Part shown: in pieces, positions 1 to 12,988 of the stretch | Position numbering within the stretch: the stretch's first letter is position 1 | Layout of the letters: the number at the start of each line of letters is the position of its first letter | Origin: Tetragonia tetragonoides | Lineage: Eukaryota > Streptophyta > Magnoliopsida > Caryophyllales > Aizoaceae | Direction of reading: 5' to 3' | Assembly (NCBI GenBank): GCA_038025085.1 | Contig: CM076146.1 | Location: 27,412,501 to 27,476,500, forward strand | Length of the DNA: 64,000 bases | The notes under the pieces: generated by a model | The model's input: only the letters and a program-made list of their open reading frames with translations | Told to the model about the DNA's origin: nothing | The model's database searches: none | Made by a program: the position numbers and the translations under genes

Positions 1-289
1 CCCGCCCTAGTTGCACACAATTCTTCTTTAACTACTCCTAGTTACCCTTGTTTATGGTATAGAGGATTATACTTCAAATTCCCTTTGTTAGCATCCCTTA
101 GGTTGGTTGGGCATGGTGTACAAGAATTTGCATCATTTGCATGTAGATATGTTGCTTAGAGCATTGCACCGCCTCTCTTTCTCTTTCTCTTTTTCTTTTT
201 CTTGTTTGTTTTTGGATAGTATATCACTGTCTTTTTCAATCCTATTGTACAGCACCCTTTTTTTTTTTTTTTTTTTTTTTTTACTGCAG

Positions 290-2969
290 TGAAGATCTTA
301 CAATTTTGGCTGTTGGCTTCGAGCAGAATTATTTTGGATGTTTTTTCCCCGTTGCCAATAGTTATCTCGTCCATGAGGTGGGGTGTCGCTGCTGGGCGGA
401 AAACTATGGTATGATATTGTCTGGGCATAATTTGTTTGAAAATTTTCTCCCTTTGTGTATCTTCAATTGTAACAACTTGGGATTTATCCTTGTAGGTAGC
501 AACAGCAGTACTGTTGCTTGTGCTTTCAGGACCTGTCAAAGCGTTAACTTATGTGGTAAAATCAAATGCTCTTTAATAACAGTGATCATGGGTAGACTAG
601 CCAATTCTTCTGATTGTTGTAGTTCTTTTTCTGAAACGTGGGATATGCAAAAGGCCAATGGATTAGAAATGTCACAGTATTGTGTTATGATATCATGCAG
701 ATTGAGATGGGTTCCTGCTTTATGATACCTAACACATGTGCCTCTTGGATCTCATTGTTTGTTTCATTTTTGACAGTTGATGCATGGGTTACTTGGCTTT
801 ACCATGGGGTCGTTGTGGAGGTAAATTGTAGCCTTTGAAATATTTTAGCAATTTGTCAGCTATTCCTTCATGACAGGGTTGACCCTTGACCACTTACTTG
901 ATCTCACCTTCCTCTTCTTATTCATGTTCCTATACACTTGTCCAGTCTGCTGTCTGTGCATTGTATAATTCTATCTGGTTGATAAAAGTTTCTCACCCCC
1001 CCCCCTTTCTTGAATAACGCAAGGAAGTTAGGTCGACACACCCCCCCCCCCCGGGAACTCGAATCTATGGTATCCTTTTGTCTAAGGGAAAGAATCTGGG
1101 AGAATTCTCCTTTCAAATTTAATCATGTTTGCATATCAACATGGAGGTAACATTGCAGAGAAGAACACTGACAAACTGACCTTGATCCTCTTACCCTATC
1201 CTGACCCACTAAAAAAAGTAAAGAAAAAAAAAATGAGAGAAAAAAAGACAGGAACAGGAATACTGAGAAAGCTGAGCAAAGGAGAAACCGAAAATAACAA
1301 AAACAAAAAAAGAGGACAGATGTAGAGTGTAGACCCAGCCATGGTATTTTATACCCCCCTTAAATGACACTGTTCTTCGCATCGGTAAAGAGCAAAAAAA
1401 ACGTTAGTTTTCTAAATTGAGTAGTGTGGCTTGACTTTTCGGTATTCCTCTGGGATTTTTCTTATTCATCTTATGAAGGTCCTGTCTGGTTGGACAGGGG
1501 AGAGGAGAGGGGATGCTTATTTCTTATTTGTTTTTCCATAATGCCTGCCTCATTCTTTCCTTAAACGACTCTTTCTTCCATGACTCTGTTACTGTTTTTG
1601 GTGCATCAGAAGAAATTTAGTCTTATGTTTTGGAACTCAGTTACTTTGCCAAATTTTCCTTTCCACATTAGCTAGTCCTGGTAAGTTCATCTACATTGCG
1701 TTTTGTGGATTTACAAACATACACAAAACTACAAATGCAAGACTTTCTAATTCTAAGCATGCATTCACCAGATTGAATTTGCTGTCAATTATAAGACCTC
1801 TTTCTTTTTCTTCTTCTTTCTTGGTCGGAGTAGGGTATTGCCAAGTTTAATAAACGAGTAGGATATAAAAGCAGCAGGATACGATACCAAACTATCCTTT
1901 CTTAAATGATAGGCATCAGAAATTGTTGGTGACTAAGATTTACAAAGAACAAGATACTATCGAGAAAGGTTAGCTTGGCACCTTCTCCTCTTTACTGTAT
2001 TTCTGAAAAGTCATAAATACATGCTTTTCTCTTCACTGTAAAAAGCATCCCGAAATCAAGTTCCACAATTATTATCCTGCACTTCATGCTCATAGTTTTA
2101 TTCTTTTTTCTTCTTTATCTGAAATTCCTTTACTGGGGTTTCTCTCTGGCTCAAGCCAACAAAATATTGCATCTATTTTGAGCAACTTGGGTGCAGTCTC
2201 AGATGTAAATGAGATCCAATATTTATGAGTGCAAAGGAGATCCTGGTCATTTATCTTCATCCCTTATGTGCTGCTGATAATTAATTTGTGGAGCCTTCTT
2301 GACTGTTTTTCCACTTGGCTGTTTTTGTTTAAAAAAAAATTCCCTTTACATAGGTTACAAGTGAATTGGAGTTGGTCAATCTTCTTGTGCACATTGGTAC
2401 GGCGTTCTTCCTTAACTTCAAATCCTTTATACTAGTATCAGTTTCTCTTTCAGTTGGCCTTACATCCTTAAGTTAACAATTTTTATGCGAGATGTAGGTC
2501 CGAGCATTTGGAGCCTTGGGATATGTTCTGACGTCCTCATTCCTGATAAGAGAAAACATACTTGCTTTGGTAACAACTCACATTTTTTTTCTATTACAAG
2601 CTTCTTTCTTGTTAAATGTAGCATGCACCTGACATTGTCGTGCATTCATTTGTAGATCACGGTCAATGTCCATGCTACTCTCACCTTAATATTCAACTCA
2701 TTAGGCATTAATGCTGTTCCATCGATGAGTACAATATACGCAATCTTCGGTACTCTGGTAAGTCTTGCTAAATCTATCCAAACTTTGAGGCAATAGAAAT
2801 GAAGTACTCGTATCTTATGAACTTGTTTGACTGTTTCTCTGTGTGGCAGCTCTTGCTTAATTGCAGCTGCTTCGTGTTTTTATTGCACATCCTGTATTCT
2901 TTGTTCTTGGCCAGGCTTGGGATGAAGAAATCCCTGATGTTACCGAGATGGCTAGACAAAGCGTTGTAG
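290..2969 (+). CDS. DUF2232-type multi-pass membrane protein, probably plastid (3' exons only)
   Basis: Seven consecutive exons join in frame: 290-408, 496-555, 777-820, 2354-2396, 2498-2569, 2656-2757 and 2850-2969, ending in TAG. All introns are GT/AG. The product is very hydrophobic. Recognisable pieces, in order, are SPLPIVISSMRWGVAAGRKT, VLLLVLSGPVKALTYV, LMHGLLGFTMGSLWR, GYVLTSSFLIRENILAL, LGINAVPSMSTIYAIFGTL and a C-terminal LGMKKSLMLPRWLDKAL. From memory these resemble the plant, chloroplast-predicted relatives of the bacterial DUF2232 membrane proteins; the biochemical role is unknown to me. The start codon and any transit peptide lie upstream of the window. The third intron is 1.5 kb and holds poly-C tracts near 996-1006 and 1042-1053. 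The exon structure is secure; the family name is less so. Confidence 0.7.
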
Positions 2970-3480
2970 TGTCTGTTGCCTTCTACTTTGGGGCTAATGC
3001 TTCTATCCCGAACTCCTCGTCGTGTTTTTATTGCACGTCCTATCAGTCCCTTGGCTGTGAGATGCTGCCTGGAGTAGTGTACTACTAAATGTCAATGGAT
3101 AGTTAAGTCACCTCGCTACGCAAGATTAAGCATATCACTATATAGAATTTACAATCATTTACAGCTTGTACATCTCATTTGGTTTTGTTGTATCATAGAG
3201 AGCAGTGAATAAGGTAGACATAATTTCTGATGTATATTTCAGTTTTTCTTGGACAAGAATCACTTGTATATTTGTTTGACAAGGCTTGCCATTGCTTTGG
3301 GCCTTATGGCAATGTGTTATGGCACACTCAGGAGTCAGAACAACTTGATATTCTTGAGAGCGTCAGAAACCTCCTAACTAGTGAAGTGAATTGAAGTTAT
3401 TGAAAGACCACTTCGTATACTCTTGCTCAAGCGGACAACTTTGTTAAATATGAACATGATACCTAAAAAAAATTTGTTGT
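2970..3480 (+). other. 3' UTR and downstream flank of the membrane-protein gene
   Basis: No further coding exon is needed after the TAG at 2967-2969. Near 3020 a stretch repeats about 16-20 bases of the last exon (CGTGTTTTTATTGCAC), a small local duplication. A reading frame at about 3243-3395 has no start codon or homology that I recognise and is treated as UTR. Confidence 0.4.
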
Positions 3481-3755
3481 GTTTAGGCTCTATTTCCTTA
3501 TCGTATTTTTGGTCCAATTCAGTTTATTTCAATTCAGTTTATTTCAATTCAATTCAATTCGTGTTCTATAAAATTTATCACTTAAATAATTTTTAAATTT
3601 CAATATAATTCACAATGTATATATGTCATTGTAAATATTTCAATACATATGTTCATATAATTCCAATATTGAAGAGGTTTAGATGAGTTATTAAGGTTAA
3701 AAGATCAAGTTGAAAATATCGATTCAGGTTTTTTTTCAAACGAAAGCAACAGCTC

Positions 3756-3919
3756 AGGCCCTGTTCTTTTCGTCGATTTCATGCTGCATTCCGTTCCGTT
3801 CTGTTCCGTTCCGCATTCTGTACTTCATTTTGTCTCACATTTTTTTTAATTATCCGCGCCGTTTCGTTCTAATTCGTTCCGTTCCGTTCCTCACCATTCC
3901 GTTGAAGAGAACAGGGCCT
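3756..3919. mobile_element. Small TIR element (MITE), GGCCCTGTTCTTTTC ends
   Basis: The left end reads AGGCCCTGTTCTTTTC and the right end, reverse complemented, AGGCCCTGTTCTCTTC. The interior is built from TTCCGTTCC-like repeats. A related, more decayed copy lies in the opposite orientation near 19485-19665. No transposase is present; superfamily not assigned. Confidence 0.65.
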
Positions 3920-4192
3920 AAGTTTCATATTGTATTATAGTAATTAAGAATGACAAAAACACCCTCTGATCTCAAATGGATTGGTGTTAATAAATAGTAG
4001 CTTAATCAAGGATAAATTTGGAAAAATAACAATCCAGATTGTACTTTCCCCTCACCAGTTAAAGAGAAGTGCTCGGTATAGTAGCAATTAAATGGGAGTC
4101 AATAGATGTTTCAATTCGTTCTCTGATCTTGAGATCCAAGGAACAATTCAACATTAATATTATCCCATTGTTTTTAAAGAGGCTCTCGTATA

Positions 4193-4916
4193 TAGGGATG
4201 AAACTTATTCGGATCAAATCCAAAATTCAATCTAATGGTAATTTGGATTGGACTCTTTGAATTTCGGATTGGATTCGGACTCGAAAAAGATATTTTTTGG
4301 ATTTTCGGATTGGGTTCGGACTCACCCTTTCGGAGTCCAATAATCCAATCCAATCCAAATTAGATACAGTTAATAAATAAAAATACATATAATCCAAAAA
4401 TGATACTAGCCCAAAATAAAAAGTACTTCTAAACTACAAATTAAAACCTAAGGGATTGAAAGGCAACGATAAAATGCATACATAAAGTGAAAAACCCTTT
4501 CAGACAACTCACTCAAGTCACGCCTTAGTAGCCACTCGCGCACTTGCTATCTCTTTACACATCTGTCTTCTCCATGTACACTGGACACTACCGAACGCCT
4601 TTAAAACTACATAATTTGCATTTTTTTTAATCAATGTTGTAGACTTGTAATTGGCTTCGACATTTGTTTATTATCTTATCGATGAACTTTTTTTAAGTAA
4701 TGGACATTGTTGTAAAAAAGGTAAGGAGTCAGGAAAAATTGGATTATTCGGATTAGATTGGATTACGGAAAATAATTCGGATTGGATTCGGACTCAAAAA
4801 TCAAAGTCCAATATTAGTTTGGATTGGACTTGGACTCAAAATTTCGAGTCCAAATTTTTTTAAATTGCATTTGGACTAGGTAATAATCCAATCCAAAGTC
4901 CAAACTTTCACCCCTA
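4193..4916. mobile_element. Non-autonomous hAT-like element
   Basis: The element starts TAGGGATGAAA and ends TTTCACCCCTA, typical hAT-style inverted ends. It is flanked by CTCGTATA (4185-4192) and CTCGTCTA (4917-4924), a 7-of-8 match to an 8-bp target duplication. Both subterminal regions carry many copies of TTCGGATTGGATT-like repeats. There is no transposase ORF, so it would need a transposase supplied in trans. Confidence 0.8.
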
Positions 4917-5080
4917 CTCGTCTAGGCGCAATAAGGAGGTTGGTTGTGCACAACCTTAACTCCGTAAGGACAAAGAAGTTGCTTCGGTTTGAAACTTGAT
5001 GTGTCTTTCTCCTTTACAATAACAACAATTGGTTGAAACTTGAAACCGAAATGAAAAGGGCGTGATAGTCTGCAATTTGT

Positions 5081-5456
5081 GGCCTTGTTTGGTTGGATGT
5101 AAGATAGTATGAGGAGTGCAAGTTCCATGTAAGTTGTTTAAAGTCTATTGTTTGGTTCATCAACTTCCTTGGAAGTGGAACTTTCCTATGTAACTTACTT
5201 TCCATGAAACATAGGAAGTTGCTTACCTAGGTGGGCTAGGTAAGTGAAACTTCCCATACTTCCCCACCCATATTACACATTAGTACATAAAAAACTTATA
5301 CCTATGTAAATAAATGAGAATAACTATGTCATTTTACATTTCTTCCAAGAAACTCAATTTTATCAACTAAACAATATAAATTTTAACTTACCTATATAAC
5401 TTCAATTTTCATGTACAACTTTCATAAAAAGTTTAATCAGACGAACCAAACAAGGC
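5081..5456. mobile_element. TIR element, GGCCTTGTTTGGTT ends
   Basis: The left end GGCCTTGTTTGGTT matches the right end AACCAAACAAGGC as an inverted repeat. The interior is A/T-rich with repeated AACTTCC / GGAAGTT words. Non-coding. Target duplication not resolved. Confidence 0.65.
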
Positions 5457-7695
5457 AATAAACGTGAACAATCAGCTTTTAGTCTACACAAAGGGCAGGG
5501 TAGTCTTCAAAAACCGGACTTTTTCTACACAAGTTGTGTATGAAATCAAAAACTAGTGTCAAGTTTCCACTGACACACATGGCCAACATTTGTCAAAGCT
5601 AGAGTTCACTACTAGGCAGTGGGCATGGCTAACATATGTCATTGCCAATGTTGGCTTTTACTTCACTTTTCCATTTCAATGCCAACGGCATGGATAGTTT
5701 GAATGTTTTATCATATAAAAAAAATATAAAAATAAAATAAATAAATAAATAAGAAAATGGCAGTAAAGTTTATGTTGTCACTTGCTCGTGAGATATAGTA
5801 AGAACTCGGGTTCAATTGTGTGACTGTACAAACTTCTTTGAAAGTCATAATTATTCCAAGGTGATACCAATAATCTTCCTGACATATGTAACAACCTTTT
5901 ATGGTCCCTCAAGTAAGGTTTTAAGATCGAACACCTGTAATAAAACTTTAAGTATTGCATTATTACTCAATGTACATCCAATTGGGAGATAGTGTTTGGC
6001 CTAACTTTCTAGATCTTTCAACTTGTTCCTTATTTTTGCCCTCATAAATCACACCTTTTATCACCTCTTCAACCTCGTCACACGATCACTAGGAGGCCAA
6101 GAAACAGAAGTTTCAAATTGAAACTTATACTTTTTAGCCTCATTAAAGATCCTTTAACTTTTAAGACTTTAAAATTGAGGATGAGAAGGCGGTTGAGAGT
6201 GTGTTTGTGAGGAAAGCATGGGAAATTTTGAAACTCACCGAAATTAGGACAAACACGCTCTTAGTAGTCCACTTATCGTGAAAGTATAACTTCCAAGAAT
6301 CCTCAAGCCTAGACCTATGTAGGAGAACTAATTTAAGTGCTTAACTAATTACTAATACGGAGTAGTAAATAAGGGTTTTTTTTCTAACCTTGTCACAAAA
6401 GTATTGGAGAAAGTGTTGTTTATTACTTTGTTGTACCGATCCTTGTAGGTTAATGTGTAACATAATATAAATTAAAGTAAAATCTAATTAATAACTGATA
6501 CCAAAAGTCTTAAAGTAAAGTTAAATTAGTGATGTGAAAAACATCGGCCCAAAAAATGACATAAGAATCTATTATTCGTTATGAACCCATTGTAAGGTAA
6601 ACTAATAAATTAACGTGCATGTTATACCTTGAGTCTTGAGAGCATATATAAATGCAAAAGTCAACGAGCAAAAAAAATATATATAAATGCAAAAGTAACT
6701 TTCATACTTGGAAATATAAGAACTTATTACCCATCTTTGTAACTTATTACTTGGTGTAATTGAGCATAAGAATTGATAAAGCAACACTAACCTTGATGTT
6801 ATTTTAACATTTATTAACATGATACTATATGTTTAGCAGTTTACACAAATCTAGTCTAATCTAAAAAATGCAATTTCAGTATATCAAACTGAATGTAACA
6901 GGGACATTTTTTATTCAAGATGTAATATTTTTTTCTTATATTTTTTAGTTCAATTATATCAATTTTCGTTTAAGATATAATGACTATCTTACAATGAAAC
7001 CGTCTTATATGACTATATAATATTCGTAAACACGTGTTAACTTCAGGAGGAGGGAAAATAAGGTAGATGGAGTTGATGGAGGACAAGAGCACAAAAGAGT
7101 GTTTGGTGGTTAGAAATTCATCAGGTGACACCACACAATAGGCTATATTTATGGCAACATTAAATTTGTAGTAGTACAGTACTTTGAATGTAAAAACTTC
7201 ATTTTCAATGTGAAGCAATATGGACCACAGAAATTGGTATGCACCTGAATGCGTGTCCAATAATAGTAAAACAAAAAAACAGTAAAAGGGTCCCCGGCAT
7301 AATTGGGGGGACAGAGAGAGCATCTTCTTATCAGTTTTAATGACTAGAGGAGAGAGAAAAGGGCGTGAATGCAATGATAGCCACGAAAAGCTCCAAATAA
7401 GCATGAGTCACAGTCACCCTACATAATCTATATCTACCTTTCTCCCCCACCAGAATCTGATTCTCTCTCTCAACTTGTGACTCCGTCACTTGTGCTTCGA
7501 ATTCGATTCACCTCATCCGTGGAACAAACACACGACGCCCCAAGACAAACCAAACTCCCCCATCCCCTTTCCACGAAATTGGAAAATCAAACCTTATTCT
7601 AGTGGTAAAAATAAATGGTCCTACGAATTTGTATGAGATAGTCTCACGCCGCTTTGTTCTTTATTCATTAAATTGAACTGGACTGAATAGTATTA
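5457..7695. other. Intergenic, no gene recognised
   Basis: A/T-rich sequence without a credible coding exon on either strand. The longest open frames (for example 6970-7404 minus) show no domain or splice structure that I recognise. A pyrimidine-rich stretch at 7440-7570 looks like leader or promoter DNA but has no gene attached. Confidence 0.4.
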
Positions 7696-7897
7696 GGTGT
7701 GTTTTTTACGGTACTTATTTGGTCAGTTCAATTTACTTGTGTTCAATTTAGAACTATAAATTTTGTCTCACATATTAAGGGGGTTCAGTTCAACTCTGTT
7801 CAGTGGTGCAAAATTCAATTCAGTGATATGTTCATTTCAGTTCATTAGTGTTTAATTAAGTTCACTTTAGATAAATTCCACCCTATAAAACACACAC
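7696..7897. mobile_element. Small TIR element, GGTGTGTTTTTTA ends
   Basis: GGTGTGTTTTTTAC at the left is inverted as CTATAAAACACACAC at the right. The interior is made of TTCAGTTCA-type words shared with the elements at 10822-11025 and 58706-58794. Non-coding. Confidence 0.55.
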
Positions 7898-8403
7898 ATG
7901 TAAAAAAAAAAATAGATCGTTAAATTGAATTGAACTCAAATAATCATGGAGCACACATTCAATTGTTGCCCCATATAAAAATCACAATTATTTTTGTAGA
8001 AAGTCACATATTTCACGATAATACAATTTTATATAGTACCCGTTGTTGCAAGATACAGAGTAGGAATAACTTTATATAAAGACCTTAAACTAAAGGTAAA
8101 TTGAGCAAATAAATAAGTTTTCCCATCACCCTCACTCAACCCAATTCTTTTTGACATGATTTGCTAATTGTGATCAATGTCCCCCACCCATGACTAAAGT
8201 ATGATTCACATTAAGATCCTTTGTATGTATATGTCGTCTTTATCTCCCATGTTTTTTTACTTTTCAAATTTGTGGACAAAAAAGTAACATAGAAGTGGTG
8301 AAGCTTGGAAGAATTTGAGTGGTCATCTATGATGAGTAGTCCATGGTCGCTATCTATGGTAGGAAAAGTAATGAGAGTGTTGAGAATAGGGAAGAGGAAT
8401 ATG

Positions 8404-8406
<3 letters not shown>

Positions 8407-8469
<63 letters not shown>
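8407..8469. repeat. (TA)n microsatellite
   Basis: About 63 bp of uninterrupted AT dinucleotides directly left of the tandem Helitron-end array. It is probably the insertion target or a by-product of the insertions. Confidence 0.97.
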
Positions 8470-8470
<1 letters not shown>

Positions 8471-8472
<2 letters not shown>

Positions 8473-9413
8473 GAGTTCTCACCAAGCATTGAATAAATAA
8501 TAAATAGTTATAAATGCATGGGTGATTAAAAAGAAACTAAAAATAGTTTTATTTTATTTTAATAAGAAATAAGTATTATATTTATTTTCCTAAAAAATTA
8601 TAAATTCACTAAAAATGTAATTTCTTTGTTAAATATATTTTTTTTTATAAAAAAGATTATTATTGTTCTTTGCTACTCCTATTATTCAACTTTATATATT
8701 GAAATTTCTTCTAATAACAGAGTGTGCATGATAAACAAGAATCCGTGCATCACACATGCATGAATAAATAATAAATAGTCATAAATGCATGGGTGATTAA
8801 AAAGAAATTAAAAATACTTTTATTTTATTTTAATAAAAAAAGTAATTAAGTATTATATTTATAATCCTAAAAAAAGTATATTATTTATTCACTAAAAATG
8901 CAATTTCTTTGTTAAATGTGTGAAAAAGGTTATTATTGTTCCTTGCTACTCCTATTATTCAACTTTATATATTGATGTGATTAATATTTTTTTATTATAT
9001 TGATTCGACTAACAGAGGATGATGAATAAGAACCCGTGCATCGCACGGGCACGAAATCTAGTATATATGTAAAATTGAGTTCTCACCAAGCATTAAATAA
9101 GTAATAAACAGCCATACATGCATGGGTGAATAAAAAGAAACTAAAAATAGTTTTATTTTATTTTATTTTAATAAAAAATAAGTAACATAAGTATTATATT
9201 TATTATCCTAAAAACAAATTATAAATTCACCAAAAATGTAATTTCTTTATTAAATATGTTTTTTTTTGATAAAAAAATTATTATTGTTCTTTGCTACTCC
9301 TATTATTCAATTTTATATATTGATATGATTAAAAAAAATTATCATATTTCTTCTAATAACAGAGTGTGCATGATAAACAAGAACCCGTGCATCGCACGGG
9401 AATGAAATCTAGT
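8471..9413 (+). mobile_element. Three tandem non-autonomous Helitron copies
   Basis: Three consecutive, clearly homologous units start near 8471, 8759 and 9075. Units 2 and 3 end in the 7-bp-stem hairpin CCCGTGCATCGCACGGG (9033-9049 and 9384-9400), followed 8 bp later by CTAGT (9058-9062 and 9409-9413). A hairpin before CTRRT is the standard 3' terminus of plant Helitrons. Unit 1 ends in a mutated hairpin near 8744-8759. No Rep/helicase is encoded. Units 2 and 3 are separated by a short TATATATGT remnant. Confidence 0.8.
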
Positions 9414-9595
9414 TACACTAATAAAACTCGTATGAGGTGGCCTCACCTGAGGCCACTCATAAAAGTATGATGTTATGGTGACATCATTGTTTATATTTAG
9501 AGGAGGCCTCACCTTGAGGCGGCCTAATAGGAGAATCATTGTTCAAATTATTTGTCCTTAGTGAGTGGTTCCAAATAAAATAGAAGATTAAGAGT

Positions 9596-9820
9596 TTGTT
9601 CTCCCCAACTTATTTATGTTTATTTCAGCAAACTTCAACAAACTTCAATAAAGTTAAATAAAGTTAAACAATGTTCAACAAAGTTAAATAAAGTTCAACA
9701 AAGTTAAACAAATCAGTATACAAATTAGTTATAAAAAACACTTGAATCAACAAGATTCAACGAAGTTCAACAAAGTCCAACAACAATCAACAAAGTTCAA
9801 CAAAAATAAATTTTCAGCAA
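9596..9820. repeat. Degenerate CAAAGTTCAA tandem repeats
   Basis: Roughly a dozen imperfect repeats of CAAAGTTMAA(C/T)AAA follow one another. No coding meaning is apparent. Confidence 0.7.
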
Positions 9821-10821
9821 TAAATATAAACGTTTTTCAGTTGAGGAAAACAGACCCTAAAACAAAGCTCAATTGTTTTATTTGTTTAAAACCCTTTTTG
9901 TGCAAACAACATCAAAAAAAAAAATGGTTCATGTCTCCATCGTCGACCACAATGACTATACTCCGTACTGGTTGGTAAATAACTAGGCACCTCAAAATGT
10001 ATGATAATTTTTGCTAATAAATTTAATCCTGCTTCATGACTAAGGCAAAATTATCTTAATTAAATATGGATGAGTCATTAACACTCAACCACACTCCCTT
10101 GATCAACCACACCCTTGATCAAACAACATCAAGTGTATGGACATGTTAAATCCAAAAGTCTCAAATAGTTGTCATAATCCTCATTTTAATACTAGCCATG
10201 TAAAATTAAGCGTAGTGATAGGAGCTTACTACATATATGGTTTCTATTAGAAGTTTGTAAATCTAATTTTGGCATGATGGCAAAGAAGGTGAATTGCTAA
10301 GTAAGATGCTCATGTGGCACATCGCTTTTGTATGTTTTTTTTTTCTTGGATGCCATCATTCTTTTTGTATTTTACATATAAAGAGAAAGATGGTGGGAAG
10401 GTTGGAACGAAGATTTTAGATGATCTTGATATCATTGGTCTACAATGACTTTTAATTAATCATTTTAAGGTAGTATTCACCCTTTATTTTAATCATTTAC
10501 AATATAAAATTCAAAGGTGTGACAAATCAAAATATATCTCCATCTTGGCGTACATTTGTGCTGAAATTTTTAAATTGATGATGTTCAGAACCTTTGGGGA
10601 GTGATGTTCAACCCACTATTATCAAAATTGTAGAAATTCTATATGATGTGGTACAATTGTGTACCCCTATTAGATTAATTATTGAAATATTCTTATAAAA
10701 GTGGACTTTATTTATATTTTACTAATTTCACATAGTCTACCATACAGAGGGGATCCCTCATGAATATTGCTCATCAATTTTAAGTTTGTTTCTTTAGAAA
10801 TTATTAAAATTTCAAGATATT
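9821..10821. other. Intergenic, no gene recognised
   Basis: A/T-rich and without a supported gene. The 9742-9978 open frame is mostly the repeat array just described. Confidence 0.4.
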
Positions 10822-11025
10822 GGGTACGTTCTTTAGAGCTTACACGGTTAGTGATTTCAGTTCAGTCAAGTGATGTTCAGTTTAAAAATATACTTTTTGT
10901 CTCACATATCAACTTGTGTTTAATTCATTGGTGTCCAGTTCGGTTCAGTAATGTTCAGTTTAATTTAGTTCAGTGGTATTGAATTTAGTTCAGTTCAAAT
11001 AAGTTCAACCCTAAAAAATGCACCC
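10822..11025. mobile_element. Small TIR element, GGGTACGTTCTTTA ends
   Basis: The left end GGGTACGTTCTTTA and the right end TAAAAAATGCACCC are inverted repeats. ATT flanks both sides and may be the target duplication. The interior TTCAGTTCAGT words ally it to the elements at 7696 and 58706. Confidence 0.6.
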
Positions 11026-11034
11026 ATTATGCTC

Positions 11035-12145
11035 CTATTATAACCTAAATAAGAAAACAATTTGTGTACATTTGGTAATGTTCAAGTACCTGACCTCCAA
11101 AAGGATACAAATCAACTATATTTATTTATTTATTTATTTATTTATCATTTGCTTTCAAGATGAAGTTGGAATCTCATAAATCAAAAAGCCATAACAAGCA
11201 TCCTATCCAAAAAAAATATATAACAAAAAAAATCCATGGGTACACAATTAATTTTTTGTACAATAAGTCATGGATTCAAGTCTTACAATGGAGCCTTTAC
11301 ATAAATTAGTTCATGAAATAGCTTATACTACTCCATGTATCTTAGGGGATGCTACTTTACCCACACAAAGAGGGGATATATCCTCAACGTCTAAATGGAA
11401 TCATTAAAAGTTTCTCCGTTACAACATAAACAAAGGTTCTTCATCATCCATATTCTAGAGTTGCATAGAAAAATGATGTGCACATTCCTCTTTTAGAATT
11501 AACAAAATCTCAATATATTCAAATAATGCAAAACCTCTACCTTAGGTGGTCAAATCATAAGACAATTCAAAATTCTCAAGATATTATGCTCATTTCTTAG
11601 CCTGAATAAGAAAACAATTTGTGTAGGTTTGGTAATGTTCAACTACTTGAACCCGAAAAGGACACAAATCAACTATATTTATTTCTTTTTTTATTAAATA
11701 TTTGAAAATAAAGTTGGAATTTCATAAATCAAAAAGTCATAATAAGCATCCTATCCAAAAAACAAAGAAACAAAGAAATTACAACAAAAACAAAATCCGA
11801 CGGCAAACCGTTAATGATTTGTTACACCGACAAAAAAAAACACAAATCATCAATAATTTATACAACAGCTCATGAATCCAAGTTTTACAATGAAGCTTTC
11901 ATTTCACATATTTTTAATTACTTTTAACCCACATAAAAAGGAGATATATCGTCATTGTCCAATGAATCATGAAAAATTTCTTCTTTACAACATAAAAAAA
12001 ACTTCATCATCCTTATTCTAGAGTTGCATGCATAGTATAATGATGTATACATTCCTCTTTTAGAAGCAACATGATCTCAATTTATCCAAATAATGCTAAA
12101 CCTCGCTCTAAAATTAGGTGGTCAAATCATAAGCCATCACTACCC
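11035..12145. repeat. Diverged tandem duplication of about 557 bp
   Basis: Unit 1 (about 11035-11580) and unit 2 (about 11592-12145) share the same ordered landmarks. AAGAAAACAATTTGTGTA occurs at 11051 and 11608. TAAGCATCCTATCC-like, TTCTAGAGTTGCAT and AGGTGGTCAAATCATAAG blocks follow at the same offset. The copies have many substitutions and indels, so the duplication is old. Non-coding. Confidence 0.85.
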
Positions 12146-12750
12146 TTATCATGATTGTGCAATCTAATAAAGGTATGTCAACATAGTAAAAATTCCATCC
12201 TACCAAAAACCAACCTTATTGAGGCCCAAATGTTTACAACACATAACATTTTTTAGTCTTTGTTTTTTTTGTTTTTTTTTGAGGTGTTATAGTCTTTGGT
12301 TAGGATACAACCACTAGTCTAGTAAGCATACAACCCACAAATGACACGATCATTCTGGACCAAAGAAAAATAAAACCCCCAAAAACAAAAAATAAAAAAG
12401 AAAGAAAATCAAAATGTGAAATGAATCAAATGATACTCACATGATTTCTAATACGTAAAACAAAAAAGAAAAAAGAAAAAAGAAAAAAGAAATCCATTTT
12501 TAAAAAATAAAAAATGAAAATGATTATCCGATATCTTTCCAATAAATAAAAAACATCTTTTCCGATAATAAAGGGCTACGTAACGTTACTTTAGTATACA
12601 AAAAAATAAGAAAAAATAGTAGAATAAGTCCAAAGGAGGCTAATTTTGTCATCATCATATCGAATCAAAACCCTATTTTTATTTTATTGTTATTTTATGG
12701 CCCAGCTGAGTAGCCTCCACGAAAGCGCCAAGGGTAATTGTGGAAGTTTT
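12146..12750. other. Upstream region of the AdoMetDC gene
   Basis: A-rich, low-complexity sequence (for example AAAAGAAAAA tracts near 12465-12490) becoming more complex after about 12640. It probably contains the AdoMetDC promoter. No other gene seen. Confidence 0.4.
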
Positions 12751-12754
12751 TACC

Positions 12755-12762
12755 TATATAAA
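12755..12762 (+). promoter_or_regulatory. TATA box of the AdoMetDC gene
   Basis: TATATAAA lies about 25-35 bp upstream of the start of a pyrimidine-rich leader (about 12788), at normal plant TATA spacing. It precedes the 5' leader with the uORFs. Confidence 0.6.
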
Positions 12763-12988
12763 CAGCTGCTGCTTCTCAATTAAGAGAGGGAAAAAGCCTG
12801 ATTCATTTTCGCAGAGCAAAATTATTTCCTCATCATATTTTCATAATCTCCCAATTTTGCTTGCTTTCTCTCTCCTAGGGTTTCGATAATCTCTCAATTT
12901 TGCTATTAAATTTTTCGGGGGTTTGGCTTTTGGAGAGTCAAATCGGTAATCGGAAATTCTTCTTCGGATTGATTTGTTTGAATAATTT

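Noticed and set aside
3243..3395. Apparent terminal exon ending in TSEVN and a stop
   Set aside because: The preceding gene already ends at 2969 with the expected C-terminus; no start codon or splice link to this frame.
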